Source: Devosia sp. SD17-2
GTDB lineage: Bacteria > Pseudomonadota > Alphaproteobacteria > Rhizobiales > Devosiaceae
Reading direction: 5' to 3'
NCBI RefSeq assembly: GCF_029201565.1
Contig: NZ_CP104002.1
Span: forward strand, 885,001 to 949,000
Length of the DNA: 64,000 bases
Below the pieces are notes generated by a model. That model saw only the letters and a program-made list of their open reading frames with translations. It was not told the DNA's origin and did not search any database. The first letter of the stretch is position 1; each line of letters opens with the position of its first letter. The position numbers and the translations under genes were made by a program. Below are positions 11,339 through 20,450 of the stretch, one piece after another.

Positions 11339-11792
11339 TTGCCACTGATTTTTGCCGATAAGCGGCCGCTGGTGACGACGCACCTGCGCAGCCATGCTTT
11401 TGAATTGTTCCTCAATCGCTGCCTGGATCTGGTCGTTTCGACCATCCTTATCGTGCTGCTCTCGCCTCTTTTGTTGGCGATAGCCGTGGCTGTCAAACTC
11501 GATTCGCCAGGGCCGGCGCTGTTTCGGCAGGAACGCGAAGGCTTTCTGCTGAACCGGTTTCGTATCCTGAAATTTCGCTCCTTGCACATCGATGCCGAGG
11601 ACCGCTCGGGCATTGCTCAGGTCGAAGTCGGCGATGCGCGCGTGACCAAGGTGGGGCGCATCCTGCGGCGGACCTCGCTCGACGAATTACCGCAACTGAT
11701 CAATATCTTTCTCGGGCAGATGAGCCTGGTGGGACCGCGTCCCCATGTGCCCGGGATGTGGGCGGCTAATCACCCTTATACGGTGCTGGTGT
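11339..11792 (+). pseudogene. Undecaprenyl-phosphate sugar-1-phosphate transferase, 3' truncated
   Basis: About 150 codons of a bacterial sugar transferase (WcaJ/PssY type) that would start exopolysaccharide assembly by moving a sugar phosphate to undecaprenyl phosphate. Visible: one membrane helix (CLDLVVSTILIVLLSPLLLA), PGPALFRQERE, FRILKFRSL and the core [26 protein letters not shown]. The C-terminal part beyond HPY is missing because an IS66 end starts at 11793. The start is uncertain: TTG 11339 is in frame. The upstream ~200 nt back to the IS3 end show no convincing gene. Confidence 0.78.
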
Positions 11793-12309
11793 GTAAGCGC
11801 TGTCCCGATCACACGTCGGTGGCGTAGTTCCAAGGGAGCAGTTCACTGATCAGGCTCTGCTTGTGGTCGGCGACGATGGCGCCGAGGGTCACTGCCAGCC
11901 AAGCGTGTGGGTCGACGCCGTTCAGCTTGCAGGTTTCGATCAGCGAGGCGATGACGGCCCAGTTCTCTGCACCGGCGTCGTGGCCGGCAAAGAGCGCGTT
12001 CTTCCGGTTCAGCGCAATAGGACGGATGGTCCGCTCGACGGCATTGTTGTCGAGCTCGATGCGGCCATCATTCAGGAACAGCTCGAGCCCGGCCCAGTAT
12101 TTGGCGACGTAGCTCAAGGCTTCCCCCAGCGGCGCTTTCGCTGAGACGCGGCCGCGATGGTGATCAAGCCATTCTCTTATCCGCGCCACGGCCGGTGCTG
12201 ACCGCTCCTGGCGCACGGCGAGGCGGTCATCCGGACCCAGGCCTCGGATGTCGGCTTCAATGGCATAGAGCTTGCCGATGAGCCGCACACCCTCTTCCGC
12301 AATCGGGGC
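11793..12309 (-). mobile_element. IS66-family fragment (tnpC C-terminus)
   Basis: The left end GTAAGCGCTGTCCCGATCAC matches the end of the complete IS66 copy at 36630. The enclosed minus-strand frame (about 160 codons, stop at 11809) is the C-terminal third of TnpC, including GLELFLNDGRIELDNNAVERTIRP. It closely matches the intact copy at 34190-35734. Homology stops near 12309, just before an rve-type element. Only 16 nt separate the stop from the IS end, unlike the intact copy, which has an extra gene there. Confidence 0.85.
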
Positions 12310-12340
12310 TATAGCGCGGCAATCTGGATGAGACGCCGTA

Positions 12341-14015
12341 TTGCCTCATTTGGTGATGCTCCCGAATGGTGTTGCCGTTGCCTCATCAGAATATTCCCGG
12401 CAAAGGAGCTGCGGGCACTTCATTGTTCGGCGTGCCGGCGGGCTGCGCAGCGGAGCCTACAGGGTCAGTTGAGCGAAGCAGTGGCTGTGCCGAAGAGCCG
12501 AAGATCATTCCGTGGGCCTGCTCGGAACGCCAGGTCTTCAGCCGACGCCGCACGGTTCGCAGCAACGCATTCGGATACTCTCCCGGGCGTTCGGACTGCA
12601 GCCGGTCGAGCAATTCACGCCCTGTACGCCACGGCTCCTGCTCGAACCATTCCCGAAGATCCTCGGTCACGGTAATGAGCGGATCGGGCCGCCGGCGCTC
12701 TCGTTTCTGTTTTGGTTTCGGCGCCGATGTTGGGCGCACGTCACCCTGCTTCCAGATGATCTTGAGGCTTTCCAGGAAGCCGTCGAGATCCGGCCGGATC
12801 TTTTCCTCGGTCGCAGCTGCAGTCATGCCATCGGTCAGCGACACCAAACGTGACTGCGCCTCCCGCATATCTCGCAGCAGCCGAACAGGGTCGAGACTGG
12901 CATAGGTTTCCTGCAACCCAAGCTTCGTCTCTTCGGATATCCTCGGGTCGTCCAGCAGACGCTGGTAGGGTGTCGCCGGCGGGTGATAGCGCTTGTGGAC
13001 CTTTGCTCCGTCGCGATGCTTCTCCGCCAGCTTGAACGAGGGCTGGAAGAAGTTCACGAACAGTCTTGACGAAGCGTAGAGCTCCGCCAGCACTCTCGCT
13101 GCCTCGATCCCCTCGAACCTTCTATATCCGACCAGCCGACGAACCACGGCCCCGTTCTTCTGTTCCACGAACGCTTGGTCGTTCTTGCGATAGGGGCGGC
13201 AGCGCGTGAACGTAATCTGCGACGTCGCGCAGTAATCACGCACGGTTTCGTTGATGAACACACTGTCATTATCGGTATCAAAGCCGAGGAGAGGAAAAGG
13301 CAGACGGACGCGTAATTCGCTCAGCACCGCCGTCAAAAGCGTCTGCTCCCGCACCAGCAAGGGTGCACATTCGGTCCAGCCGGTCGCGATGTCGGTCAGC
13401 ACGAAAGTCCAGGCAAAGCTGCCCCTTGCAACAGGTCCGCTGTGCGACACAAGGTCGGCTTCGACATGTCCAGGCGCTGGATCACCCCAGTCCGAGAAGG
13501 TTCGGATCGGAATGCTTCGCCGCAAGGCAGTTGATGCCGTTCCGCGGCGATACGGGCTGCGTGTTCCCGCCTTCGCTTCCCTCAATGCCCGATCGATGGT
13601 TGCCGCGCTCATCGTGATCAAGCCGGCTCGGACTTCTGGAACCAGATCAAGGTGCCCATGCCGTTCCATCGCTTCGAGCAGGAGCGGAATGAGAGGACGA
13701 AGGCGCTTGCCGCAAACCCGATCGGAGGCTTCCCAAAGCACGATCAAGGCCGCTCGGACCCCCTCACCATAAATCCGGTGCCGGTTTGAGGGCTGGGCCT
13801 TCAAAGGAGCAGCCGAACGCAGTAGCCGAGCCGCATGTTTGCGGTGATAGCCGCTGACGGCAACGAACTCATCCAAAATGCGCTGCTTCTCATCCCGCTC
13901 ACTTCGCCGATACCGCTCCACCAACACCGTCAAAAGCTCGTTGCGTGTCACCATACTTACGTTCCTCATTCCCTGCTCCCGCCAGCCCGTGCCGGGAGCA
14001 TTTTAAATGAGGCAA
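12341..14015 (-). mobile_element. rve-type DDE insertion element, about 1.68 kb, unclassified family
   Basis: The ends show an imperfect inverted repeat: 12341-12364 (TTGCCTCATTTGGTGATGCT...) and 13993-14015 (...AAATGAGGCAA). A second related GTTGCCTCAT motif lies inside the left end near 12384, perhaps another transposase site. One transposase gene fills the element. I saw no target duplication, so neighbouring DNA may have been deleted. I cannot assign the IS family with certainty (ISNCY- or IS481-like). Confidence 0.7.
12386..13969 (-). CDS. DDE transposase, integrase catalytic (rve) domain
   Basis: 527 aa. The N-terminus has an HTH-like segment (LDEFVAVSGYHRKHAARLL). The rve core has the first Asp in HVEADLVSHSG, the second in GFDTDNDSVFIN and Glu in DQAFVEQKNGAVVRR, a complete DDE set. 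A positively charged tail follows (PKQKRERRRP). It should cut and join the ends of the surrounding element. A GGGAGCAGGGA stretch precedes the ATG; an internal ATG five codons later is also possible. The gene appears intact. Confidence 0.85.
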   Translation of the reverse strand: MRNVSMVTRNELLTVLVERYRRSERDEKQRILDEFVAVSGYHRKHAARLLRSAAPLKAQPSNRHRIYGEGVRAALIVLWEASDRVCGKRLRPLIPLLLEAMERHGHLDLVPEVRAGLITMSAATIDRALREAKAGTRSPYRRGTASTALRRSIPIRTFSDWGDPAPGHVEADLVSHSGPVARGSFAWTFVLTDIATGWTECAPLLVREQTLLTAVLSELRVRLPFPLLGFDTDNDSVFINETVRDYCATSQITFTRCRPYRKNDQAFVEQKNGAVVRRLVGYRRFEGIEAARVLAELYASSRLFVNFFQPSFKLAEKHRDGAKVHKRYHPPATPYQRLLDDPRISEETKLGLQETYASLDPVRLLRDMREAQSRLVSLTDGMTAAATEEKIRPDLDGFLESLKIIWKQGDVRPTSAPKPKQKRERRRPDPLITVTEDLREWFEQEPWRTGRELLDRLQSERPGEYPNALLRTVRRRLKTWRSEQAHGMIFGSSAQPLLRSTDPVGSAAQPAGTPNNEVPAAPLPGIF

Positions 14016-14023
14016 CACCAAAT

Positions 14024-14908
14024 CTACCGGGTACATTTCAGGCGAGGCAATGCGGCAACACCGGCTTCGCCGTCTGATTGACGCGGAGCGTCAGTGGCGG
14101 ATGTGTTCTTGATTGTCGCAAAGGACGCCGGCCTTCCCCGTTGCCGCTTGGCCTCGATGGCCGAACGTCGCCGGTAGCTTTCGACGTTCATCTCGAAGAT
14201 GGTCGCGTGATGGACCAGCCTGTCGACAGCGGCCAGCGTCATGGCTGGATCTGGGAAGACCCTGTTCCATTCTCCAAAGGGCTGGTTGGCGGTAATCATG
14301 ACCGAGCGTCGCTCGTATCTCGCCGAGATGAGCTCGAACAGAACGCTGGTTTCGGCCTGGTCCTTGGTGACGTAGGCGAGATCATCCAGGATCAGCAGAT
14401 CGAACTTGTCGAGCTTGGCAATGGCCGCCTCGAGCTGCAGTTCGTGCCGGGCGATCTGTAGCTTCTGGACGAGATCGGTGGTCCTGGTGAAGTGCACGCG
14501 CCAGCCATTTTCGATCAATGCCAGGCCGATCGCTGCGGCAAGATGGCTTTTGCCGCCGCCCGGCGGGCCGAACATCAACACATTGGCGCCCTTGGCAAGC
14601 CAGCTGTCACCGGCCGCCATGGCGAGGGTCTGCGCCTTCGAGATCATGGGCACGGCTTCAAAGTCGAAGCTGTCGAGCGTCTTGCCAGGTGGCAGGTGGG
14701 CTTCGGCCAGATGCCGTTCGATCCGACGGTGCGCTCGCTCGGCAAGTTCATGTTCAGCAATGGCCGCCAGGAAGCGTGCGGCGGGCCAGCCTTCGCGATC
14801 GGATTGCTCGGCGAACCTGGGCCAGAGGGTCTTGATGGTGGGCAATCTTAGCTCGTTGAGCATGATGCCCAGGCGGGCTTCATCGACGGGATGGGTATTG
14901 GCTTTCAT
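14024..14908 (-). CDS. istB: IS21-family helper ATPase IstB
   Basis: 294 aa. The AAA+ domain has Walker A GPPGGGKSH near residue 116 and Walker B LLILDDLAYV near 172, then the sensor region TANQPFGEWNRVFPDPAM. The N-terminal part (LNELRLPTIKTLWP...REGWPAARFL) is the IstB-specific domain. IstB assists IstA in target choice. It is about 40 residues longer than usual at the C-terminus because the frame runs into the neighbouring element boundary. IstA is almost wholly missing upstream, so the element is not autonomous. Confidence 0.9.
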   Translation of the reverse strand: MKANTHPVDEARLGIMLNELRLPTIKTLWPRFAEQSDREGWPAARFLAAIAEHELAERAHRRIERHLAEAHLPPGKTLDSFDFEAVPMISKAQTLAMAAGDSWLAKGANVLMFGPPGGGKSHLAAAIGLALIENGWRVHFTRTTDLVQKLQIARHELQLEAAIAKLDKFDLLILDDLAYVTKDQAETSVLFELISARYERRSVMITANQPFGEWNRVFPDPAMTLAAVDRLVHHATIFEMNVESYRRRSAIEAKRQRGRPASFATIKNTSATDAPRQSDGEAGVAALPRLKCTR

Positions 14909-15132
14909 GCGCGTTCTCCCGCCATGTCCTGGGTTCCGACCAGAACCTGGTAGCTGTCCAGACAGACGGGCTGCACAAAGACCTGGGGCAAGGCGGCGGG
15001 ATCTGGAGAGAACCTTCTCCGCAACGCCGCCAGATCAGGCAGGCTACCGGAACGGAGCACCTGACCCAACTCGCTGGCCAGTTCTCCTTCACAGTTGCGA
15101 TCATGTGCGAGAGGCGCTGGGGCCGTCTTCAA
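14905..15132 (-). pseudogene. istA: IS21 IstA, C-terminal remnant
   Basis: About 75 codons resembling the C-terminus of IstA, overlapping the istB start by 4 nt as in complete IS21 elements (its stop is at 14905). The catalytic rve part and the element's left end are gone. The break lies near 15135-15176, next to the RTX-like gene, whose 3' end may mark the junction. Confidence 0.6.
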
Positions 15133-15176
15133 GCTCGAAGGTGCAGCTCTGAACGCGCCGCAACGCCCCGGAAGGA

Positions 15177-16106
15177 CTACGCCGTGAAGTCGATCCAGAT
15201 GCCTTCATTTATGACCTGACCCACCAAAGCGACGTTCTCGTCGCTTTCAGAAAAGTCTGCGAGCACAGACGCGCTGTCCCTCCGGCCACTTTCGATCTCG
15301 TCCACCCAGAAAGCTACTCCAGTCGCCTCGCCTTCGCGGCCAAGAATGTTGCTGTACAGGCGCGCCACGAATTCGGTTGGGCTGACATTGGCGCCGTAGA
15401 TATCTCGGAATTCAGAGGAATTGATGAAGTGCCGGCTTAGATTATGGAGGTTCATCCCCCCGTCGACCTCTCCTATCCAGTAGGATAGGCCGCGGTCGTC
15501 GGGCGTCCGGTCAAAGGCCGCCTGATATAGTCGATAAGTTTGAGCAGCGTTTGCATCGAACGCCACCAGACCATCCGAAAAGGCTACCCGCTCTACGGAA
15601 TAGAGCAGGTCATCAGACCCATTGCCCGTGATGTTCAGACCGTCTGAATACCGCTTCAGGTCATAATTTGACGAGGCGAGTTCATAGACCACGGTATCGA
15701 TACCGTCCTGGCCGTGGATGTCCTTGGCTCCGCGGTAACTGTAAATGACGTCATTTCCCGCTCCTGCGAATACGACGTCGTCGGTGGCTCCCAAGAGCAT
15801 TAATGTATCATCGCCAGCCAAGAGCTCGCCAAGAGAGTACAGCCAGTCTTTCTGAAATATCTCGGCGGGCGCAGCGAAATCTTTGATCTCCAGCATTGTG
15901 CGGCCGGACCGATCATACTCTGCATAGAAGGTCGCTGTGCCTTGCCACCACTCGTTCGCCTCGACCCATGCGAAGCCAAAGCCCCGGAAGGTCGAGTAGC
16001 CGCCCGGGTACGTGATGTCGATTTGCTCGCTCGACCAATCCTGAACTTCGCTAACGCGGCCATGGTCAAAGAAATTGGTATAGCCGTAGGTGGTGATGGT
16101 CGCCAT
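15177..16106 (-). CDS. RTX-like calcium-binding protein with DUF4214 domain
   Basis: 309 aa. The middle carries degenerate RTX nonapeptides (GATDDVVFAGAGNDVIYSYRG and HGQDGIDTVVYE). The C-terminal ~110 residues match DUF4214 style (YRLYQAAFDRTPDDRGLSYW, then a second half-repeat FVARLYSNILGREGEATG). There is no Sec signal, so export by a type I system with a C-terminal signal is likely; no such transporter is in the window. The start at 16106 is supported by AGGAGAT 7 nt upstream; a longer frame to 16256 is not. Confidence 0.75.
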   Translation of the reverse strand: MATITTYGYTNFFDHGRVSEVQDWSSEQIDITYPGGYSTFRGFGFAWVEANEWWQGTATFYAEYDRSGRTMLEIKDFAAPAEIFQKDWLYSLGELLAGDDTLMLLGATDDVVFAGAGNDVIYSYRGAKDIHGQDGIDTVVYELASSNYDLKRYSDGLNITGNGSDDLLYSVERVAFSDGLVAFDANAAQTYRLYQAAFDRTPDDRGLSYWIGEVDGGMNLHNLSRHFINSSEFRDIYGANVSPTEFVARLYSNILGREGEATGVAFWVDEIESGRRDSASVLADFSESDENVALVGQVINEGIWIDFTA

Positions 16107-16331
16107 TCTGATCTCCTGCGGTGAGGCTAAAAACGCGAAAGGTGCGGAACCTGCAAACGAGAGTGCTGGACTGCTCTGGAGAAGCAATTGGAGCACTCCC
16201 CGTTTACTGGGAACGCAGATAGGACGCTCTAGGGAGCTCAAATATTGGTCGAGCAAGAAAAAAAGCCGAAGCCGGGGCTATCGGGGTTTGAAGTTCCGAG
16301 ACTTTCGGCGGGAGACCGCCAACGCGACCTA

Positions 16332-17180
16332 GGTCCTGTTGACAAACTGGATTCCCAAATCGGGTTTGCCGTGATTCAAGACTGCTTTTTAGGAGGCGGT
16401 TTTGGCGCGTGGGGATTTGTCGGACGCAGAGTGGCGGCTCATTGGGGAGCTCTTGCCGGCTGAGCGAGGGCGCAAGTCCCGACCAGCGCAAGATAACCGT
16501 CGATATCTGAACGGCATGCTCCATGTTCTGCGAGTTGGCTGCCCCTGGCGCGACATGCATGAGCGCTATGGCAAGTGGAACTCAGTCTATGTGCGCTTCC
16601 GTCGCTGGGCCGAGCAAGGGGTGTGGGATGCCTTGCTTGAGACCCTGGTCGAACTCGGGCTCACCGATGACTGGCAGCACATGATCGACAGCACCACGGT
16701 GCGCGGCCACTCTCAGGCAGCGGGCGCTAAAGGGGGACTTATAAGGAGGCTTTTGGTCGATCACGCGGCGGCTTTACGTGCAAAATCCACGCCCGCACAG
16801 ACGGTCAAGGACGCCCTCTTGGCTTTGTCCTCACAGGCGGAGAAACATCCGACTATGCAGCCGTTCCTGCCTTGATGGCCATGCCGGTTGGCAAGCCGCG
16901 ATTGCTCCTGGCCGACAAGGGCTATGATGGTGACGCCGTGCGCCAGGATCTACTCCTGAGCGGCATCGTTCCGGTGATCCCACCAAAAACCAACCGCAAG
17001 AACCCGCCACCATGCGACTTCAAGGCCTACAAAGACCGCAACCGCATCGAGCGCATGTTCAACAGGCTCAAGCAGTTCAGGCGCATCGCCACACGCTTCG
17101 ACAAAACAGCAACGTCCTTCGCGGCCTTCCTCGCCCTAGCCGCCGCAAGGATATGGATGCCACACTTTGTCAACAGAGCC
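16332..17180 (+). mobile_element. IS5-family element (IS427 group), 849 bp
   Basis: Inverted repeats GGTCCTGTTGACAAA (16332) and TTTGTCAACAGAGCC (ending 17180), flanked on both sides by TA within a CTAG-like context, as expected for the IS427 group. It contains one transposase split into two frames. The stop codon TAG at 17181-17183 is provided by the flanking target. Confidence 0.88.
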
Positions 17181-17183
17181 TAG
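16402..17183 (+). CDS. IS5-family transposase, two-frame (-1 frameshift)
   Basis: The first frame (from 16402) holds the DUF4096 N-terminus and the first catalytic Asp (MIDSTTVRGH). The second frame (to 17183) holds the DDE_Tnp_1 core with ADKGYDGD and the Glu region YKDRNRIERMFNRLKQFRR. The junction is at AAAGGGGG (16729-16736): a -1 slip gives GAKGGTYKEAFGRSRGGF, the expected family sequence. IS427 elements use programmed frameshifting here, so the gene may be functional. An AAGGAGG sequence follows the slip site. Confidence 0.85.
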
Positions 17184-17430
17184 GGCGAGCTTACTGCTGC
17201 AGCTCCGAGGCAAAAGAATGGAATGATCTGCTTCGCGCTGGTGCCGGAAAATGCACTCGGGCCGTTTATCTGACGGTGTGACTTCGACCACTTCCCTGGG
17301 GCGGCGCATCTGCACGAAGCCGAATTGTCGGCTTTGGTGGCTTGCCCTGCCAGCTCTGGCAGCAGTCTCAACGGCAGGTGTCGTTCGGGCGAAGATAGAA
17401 AAGCGCGGCATCGCCTATAATTTCGGTGCC

Positions 17431-17673
17431 TCAGTACTCGCGTAAAGCACGCTTCCAGCCTCGGACAGCCTTCAGCTTTCGATTTTGCTCCAGCACCATG
17501 GCAGTCAACAGTGCTCTCACTGTTTCCTTGGCCCCTGCGGGACCAATTGGTGAGAGATAGGTCTTCCCGTTGATCACCGCATGAATAACGTCCTGCTCCA
17601 CAAAGTAGGTCGCCGTGTGGGTAATGCCATCTATGAGCACTTCGACATCACTGACGATATTTCCCTGTTCCAC
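17431..17673 (-). CDS. Small protein of unknown function
   Basis: 80 aa, no signal peptide or membrane segment. A short beta-rich N-terminus (DVEVLIDGITHTATYFVEQD) is followed by a helical basic C-terminus. GAGGAGG about 5 nt before the ATG supports translation. I do not recognise the family. It lies between an IS5 element and a damaged small gene. Confidence 0.55.
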   Translation of the reverse strand: MEQGNIVSDVEVLIDGITHTATYFVEQDVIHAVINGKTYLSPIGPAGAKETVRALLTAMVLEQNRKLKAVRGWKRALREY

Positions 17674-17708
17674 TCACGCCTCCTCTTGAGATCTGAGTTT
17701 GCTCCACG

Positions 17709-17928
17709 TCATCCTGTCGCATCGACTACTGAATGACCCATCGAAGTGATCTCGGCTTCAACCTGTGAGGCCGAGGCCGACAGGAGCTTGTCACGGGTGT
17801 CGACGGTGGCAAGGTAGGTCCAGTCGTCTTTCATATCGGTAGGGATGGTCGCATCGGGCGAGATCGGCAACGAGCAGCTTTTTGCTCTGATAGCCCTCGC
17901 CACCCACAACGAAAACGTTCACCTGCAT
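17709..17928 (-). pseudogene. Small unknown protein, frameshifted
   Basis: The reading starts at ATG 17928 (MQVNVFVVGGEGYQSKKLL) and must change frame near 17850-17860 to continue as TIPTDMKDDWTYLATVDTRD and on to the stop at 17709. Both halves look protein-coding (balanced codons, plausible secondary structure), so a single-base change broke a gene of about 72 codons. Function unknown. Confidence 0.45.
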
Positions 17929-18003
17929 TCCCCGAGCCCTCCCAAGCGGTAGCCATTGAGCCACGCCTTGATGCGGCTTGCAATTCACATCATAGGAGGC
18001 TGT

Positions 18004-18276
18004 CATGGCCCTGAAGCCTGCGTTCTTCGACGCGGTGCACTCGTCGCTGTTCGGCGGCACGCTGAGCCAGCGGCAAGTCAATATCTTCGGCGCCTTTGCT
18101 GTCATCTTGCGCTGATCGACAGCTTCGACCTCGGCGTTTTGTTCAGGGCCAATGCCGCTTTTGGCCATTGCGTTTGGGATGCCGGGCTGTGGTGGTTTAC
18201 CCGGCTGCTAGTGGTGTCGACGGCAGGGTTTTGGTTCTTCTGGTTCGGGCCGAAGCGGGCCCAGGATACCAAATAG
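18004..18276 (+). pseudogene. Phage lysis-gene remnants (endolysin start and hydrophobic tail)
   Basis: A short frame from ATG 18004 (PAFFDAVHSSLFGGTLSQRQ) resembles the N-terminus of phage lysozyme/chitinase-like endolysins and stops after 36 codons. A second frame then reads as a hydrophobic segment (WWFTRLLVVSTAGFWFFWFG) ending at 18276. I read this as an endolysin with an internal deletion fused to another lysis gene. AGGAGG precedes the ATG. Low certainty. Confidence 0.4.
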
Positions 18277-18304
18277 CCCCGCCGGGGCGAACCGGCAGGG
18301 CTAT
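18273..18304. terminator. Strong hairpin
   Basis: ATAGCCC-C-GCCGG / CCGGC-A-GGGCTAT inverted repeat, 12 of 13 pairs with a 6-nt loop, overlapping the stop of the preceding remnant. No T-tract follows, so termination is inferred from structure. Confidence 0.5.
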
Positions 18305-18396
18305 CGCTAGACGACGAAGCTTTGGGGGTCCATCTCCAGCAAACTGCATGCTAGCCAAAGCAATTGGCGCTTGGAAGGGGATAATCGCGAATAAAA

Positions 18397-18424
18397 AGCC
18401 CTGACTGATTGGGCAGTCAGGGCT
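18397..18424 (-). terminator. Rho-independent-like terminator, minus direction
   Basis: AGCCCTGACTG / CAGTCAGGGCT, 11 bp with a 6-nt loop. An A5 run precedes it on the plus strand, so a minus-strand transcript would have a U-tract after the hairpin. It could end transcription coming from the lysis cassette side. Confidence 0.6.
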
Positions 18425-18625
18425 CACTTCATCCCCCCGGTGGAAGTGTGCCCCATAGTTGCGCCTAAGTACTTACGAAACCGCTAATTCTCTTAGGGCT
18501 CAAAAAGCAGCCCCAGCGCACCAATTGCCGGGACTGCTAGCGAGCCGGGCAAGCCTGCACGATCACTATACCCGCCCGACTGCCCGCACTCGGTTCAAAT
18601 CTCTTCGCATATTCAGGAGGCTTTC

Positions 18626-19260
18626 ATGGCCAAACACAACTTCGCTGGCGCGTTGGCGGCGTGCTCGTCCATGAGGGCTGCTGGGCAGATCACACGAACG
18701 ACCCTGGCGGCGCGACCATGAAGGGCGTCACGCTGGCCACCTATCGCCAGTATCGGCCGGCGCCACCAAGGCCCAGCTGCGCAACATTTCCGACGCCGAG
18801 CTCGAGCGCATTTATCGGGGCGGCTATTGGGGCAAGGTTCGCGGCGATGATCTGCCCGCTGGCGGCGATCTGGCAGAGTTCGACTTCGCCGTAACAGCGG
18901 CACGGATCGGGCGGCGATCTATCTCCAGAACATTGCCGGTACCGCGCCAGATGGGACGATCGGCCCGCTGACCATCACGGCAGTCAACGCCTACTGCGCC
19001 AAGTTCGGCGCCGCACAGTTGGTAAATGAACTCTGCGCTCCGCGCCTCGCGTTCCTTGAGCGCCTGTCCATCTGGGCAACCTTCGGCAAGGGCTGGTCCC
19101 GCCGCGTAGCCGAGGTGCGCAAGCAATTGCTCGCCATGGCCGCAGCGCAGTCCGCTGGCGGCGTTTCGCCCGCTCCTGCGCCGAAGCCCTCAGCATCCCC
19201 ACAAGCGGCCTCCCTGAGCCCGCCAAGCCCGGCGGCTCGCAGCGGTCTTTTTCTTTGTCC
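18626..19260 (+). pseudogene. Glycoside hydrolase family 108 endolysin, multiply frameshifted
   Basis: Translated pieces in different frames line up as one GH108 muramidase: MAKHNFAGALA, then VLVHEGCWADHTNDPGGAT with the catalytic Glu in HEG, then AQLRNISDAELERIYRGGYW, then the peptidoglycan-binding part (APDGTIGPLTITAVNA, CAPRLAFLERLSIW). At least three frame changes are needed. The usual Gly after HEG is Cys. CAGGAGG precedes the ATG. This is a phage lysis gene that no longer works. Confidence 0.75.
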
Positions 19261-19280
19261 GGTTCTAGGAGGCCGGCACC

Positions 19281-19648
19281 ATGATCACCAGCATTGCAGC
19301 CGCTATCGCACAGAACGTCGTCATACGGTGGCTCTGGCACCGCGCCCAGGAGCTTGCTGCATGGGCCTTCGCGCTCGTACCGATCCACCTCGCTATGTCA
19401 CCGGCCATGCAGCAAGACGTGCAAGCGATCTTTGCGGGGCAGGGCGGGGGTCTCAGCGTCTCCGGACTTGGCTGGTATCTTTGGGCCCAGTGGCAATCTT
19501 ATCGCGTAACCGTTGTGCTGCAGGTCGTGACGGCCGATGGCAAGAGGACGAGCTTCCGAAGGGCTCGACAGTCGCGCGCCAAGCTGATGCCGTCGCTGCC
19601 GCAGCGCCGAAGCCCCGCATGCTCTGGGAGCGACTGACCCAGCATTAG
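19281..19648 (+). pseudogene. Holin-like or phage accessory gene, frameshifted 3' end
   Basis: AGGAGG sits 7 nt before ATG 19281. The N-terminus (ITSIAAAIAQNVVIRWLWHR, then AAWAFALVPIHL) could form a membrane or amphipathic helix. The coding signal changes frame near 19540, continuing as DELPKGSTVARQADAVAAA to a stop at 19648. Its position directly after the GH108 remnant fits a lysis cassette. No family assigned. Confidence 0.42.
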
Positions 19649-19694
19649 GCGTCCTCGCGCCTCTTCTCCACCCCCAGCGGCAAAGGGCCGGCTT

Positions 19695-20030
19695 ATGGAA
19701 GATCAAGACCTGCCGGCAATCGTCCGCCGGCTCGATGCCATGGAACGCAACCAGAGCCAGCTTGCGTCCAGCCACGCTATTTTGGTGGACAATATCGGCA
19801 AGGGTTTCACAGAGCAACAGCTCGGCCAGATCCGGCATGCTTTCCGTGACGAACTGGCAGATGCTGGCCTCCGCCTCGACGACGCCGGCCATCAGGACGA
19901 GGCCCGCGAGGACTTCCGGTTCCTGCGCGGACTGCGGCCCATGCGGGACAGCATGTCGGCGAAGATCGGGAACGCGGTCATCACGGACTTTATCGTGATC
20001 TGCTTCGACATCATCGGTACCGGCTCCTGA
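19695..20030 (+). CDS. Small phage-type protein
   Basis: 111 aa. The N-terminus is a predicted coiled coil (IVRRLDAMERNQSQLASSH) of the kind found in small phage lysis-cassette proteins; the C-terminus (NAVITDFIVICFDIIGTGS) is hydrophobic. It appears intact, unlike its neighbours. Function not recognised. Confidence 0.5.
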   Translation: MEDQDLPAIVRRLDAMERNQSQLASSHAILVDNIGKGFTEQQLGQIRHAFRDELADAGLRLDDAGHQDEAREDFRFLRGLRPMRDSMSAKIGNAVITDFIVICFDIIGTGS

Positions 20031-20102
20031 CAATGGAACAACAGCGGCGGGAAGTGAGCCGACTGGCCAAGAGCTGCGAAAGATGAGTGTGCACAACCAA
20101 AA

Positions 20103-20126
20103 AGCCCGCCAGAATACCGGCGGGCT
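20103..20126 (-). terminator. Hairpin with A-tract (minus-direction terminator)
   Basis: AGCCCGCC / GGCGGGCT, 8 bp with an 8-nt loop, preceded by A5 on the plus strand, so a minus-strand RNA would carry a U-run. Together with the hairpins at 18273 and 18397 it brackets the phage remnants. Confidence 0.55.
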
Positions 20127-20207
20127 ATAGCGTCATACAAAGAAGGTCGTAGAAACGTTTAGACCCTAAGCCACCCGCAGCGGCCGAGGGTATGCTACTT
20201 TGGTACC

Positions 20208-20450
20208 ATGACCACGACCATCTCCACCATCCAAGACCTGATCGGCAACCAGATGGGCGTCAGCGTCCATTGCAATGCCGTTGGATGCGGGCATGGGGCC
20301 GATCTTGACCTTCATGCTCTGGGCAACCGGTTGGGCTTTGGCTTTGTCACCGTGGGCGATCCCCACCCGCTCGTGGCCAAGCGCTCCGGTGCGGTAAGTG
20401 CGGATCGAAAGACCTCGGCCTAATCCTCCTCGCGGTCTGGCTACGCCGGG
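20208..20450 (+). pseudogene. Small phage zinc-ribbon protein, frameshifted
   Basis: ATG 20208 begins TTTISTIQDLIGNQMGVSVHC with a first Cys pair region (CNAVGCGHGADLDLHALGNR). The frame then fails near 20380. Two bases on, another frame gives LRCGKCGSKDLGL, the expected second zinc-knuckle pair. Four cysteines would form a zinc ribbon, as in small proteins common in alphaproteobacterial prophages. Broken by a short indel. Confidence 0.5.
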
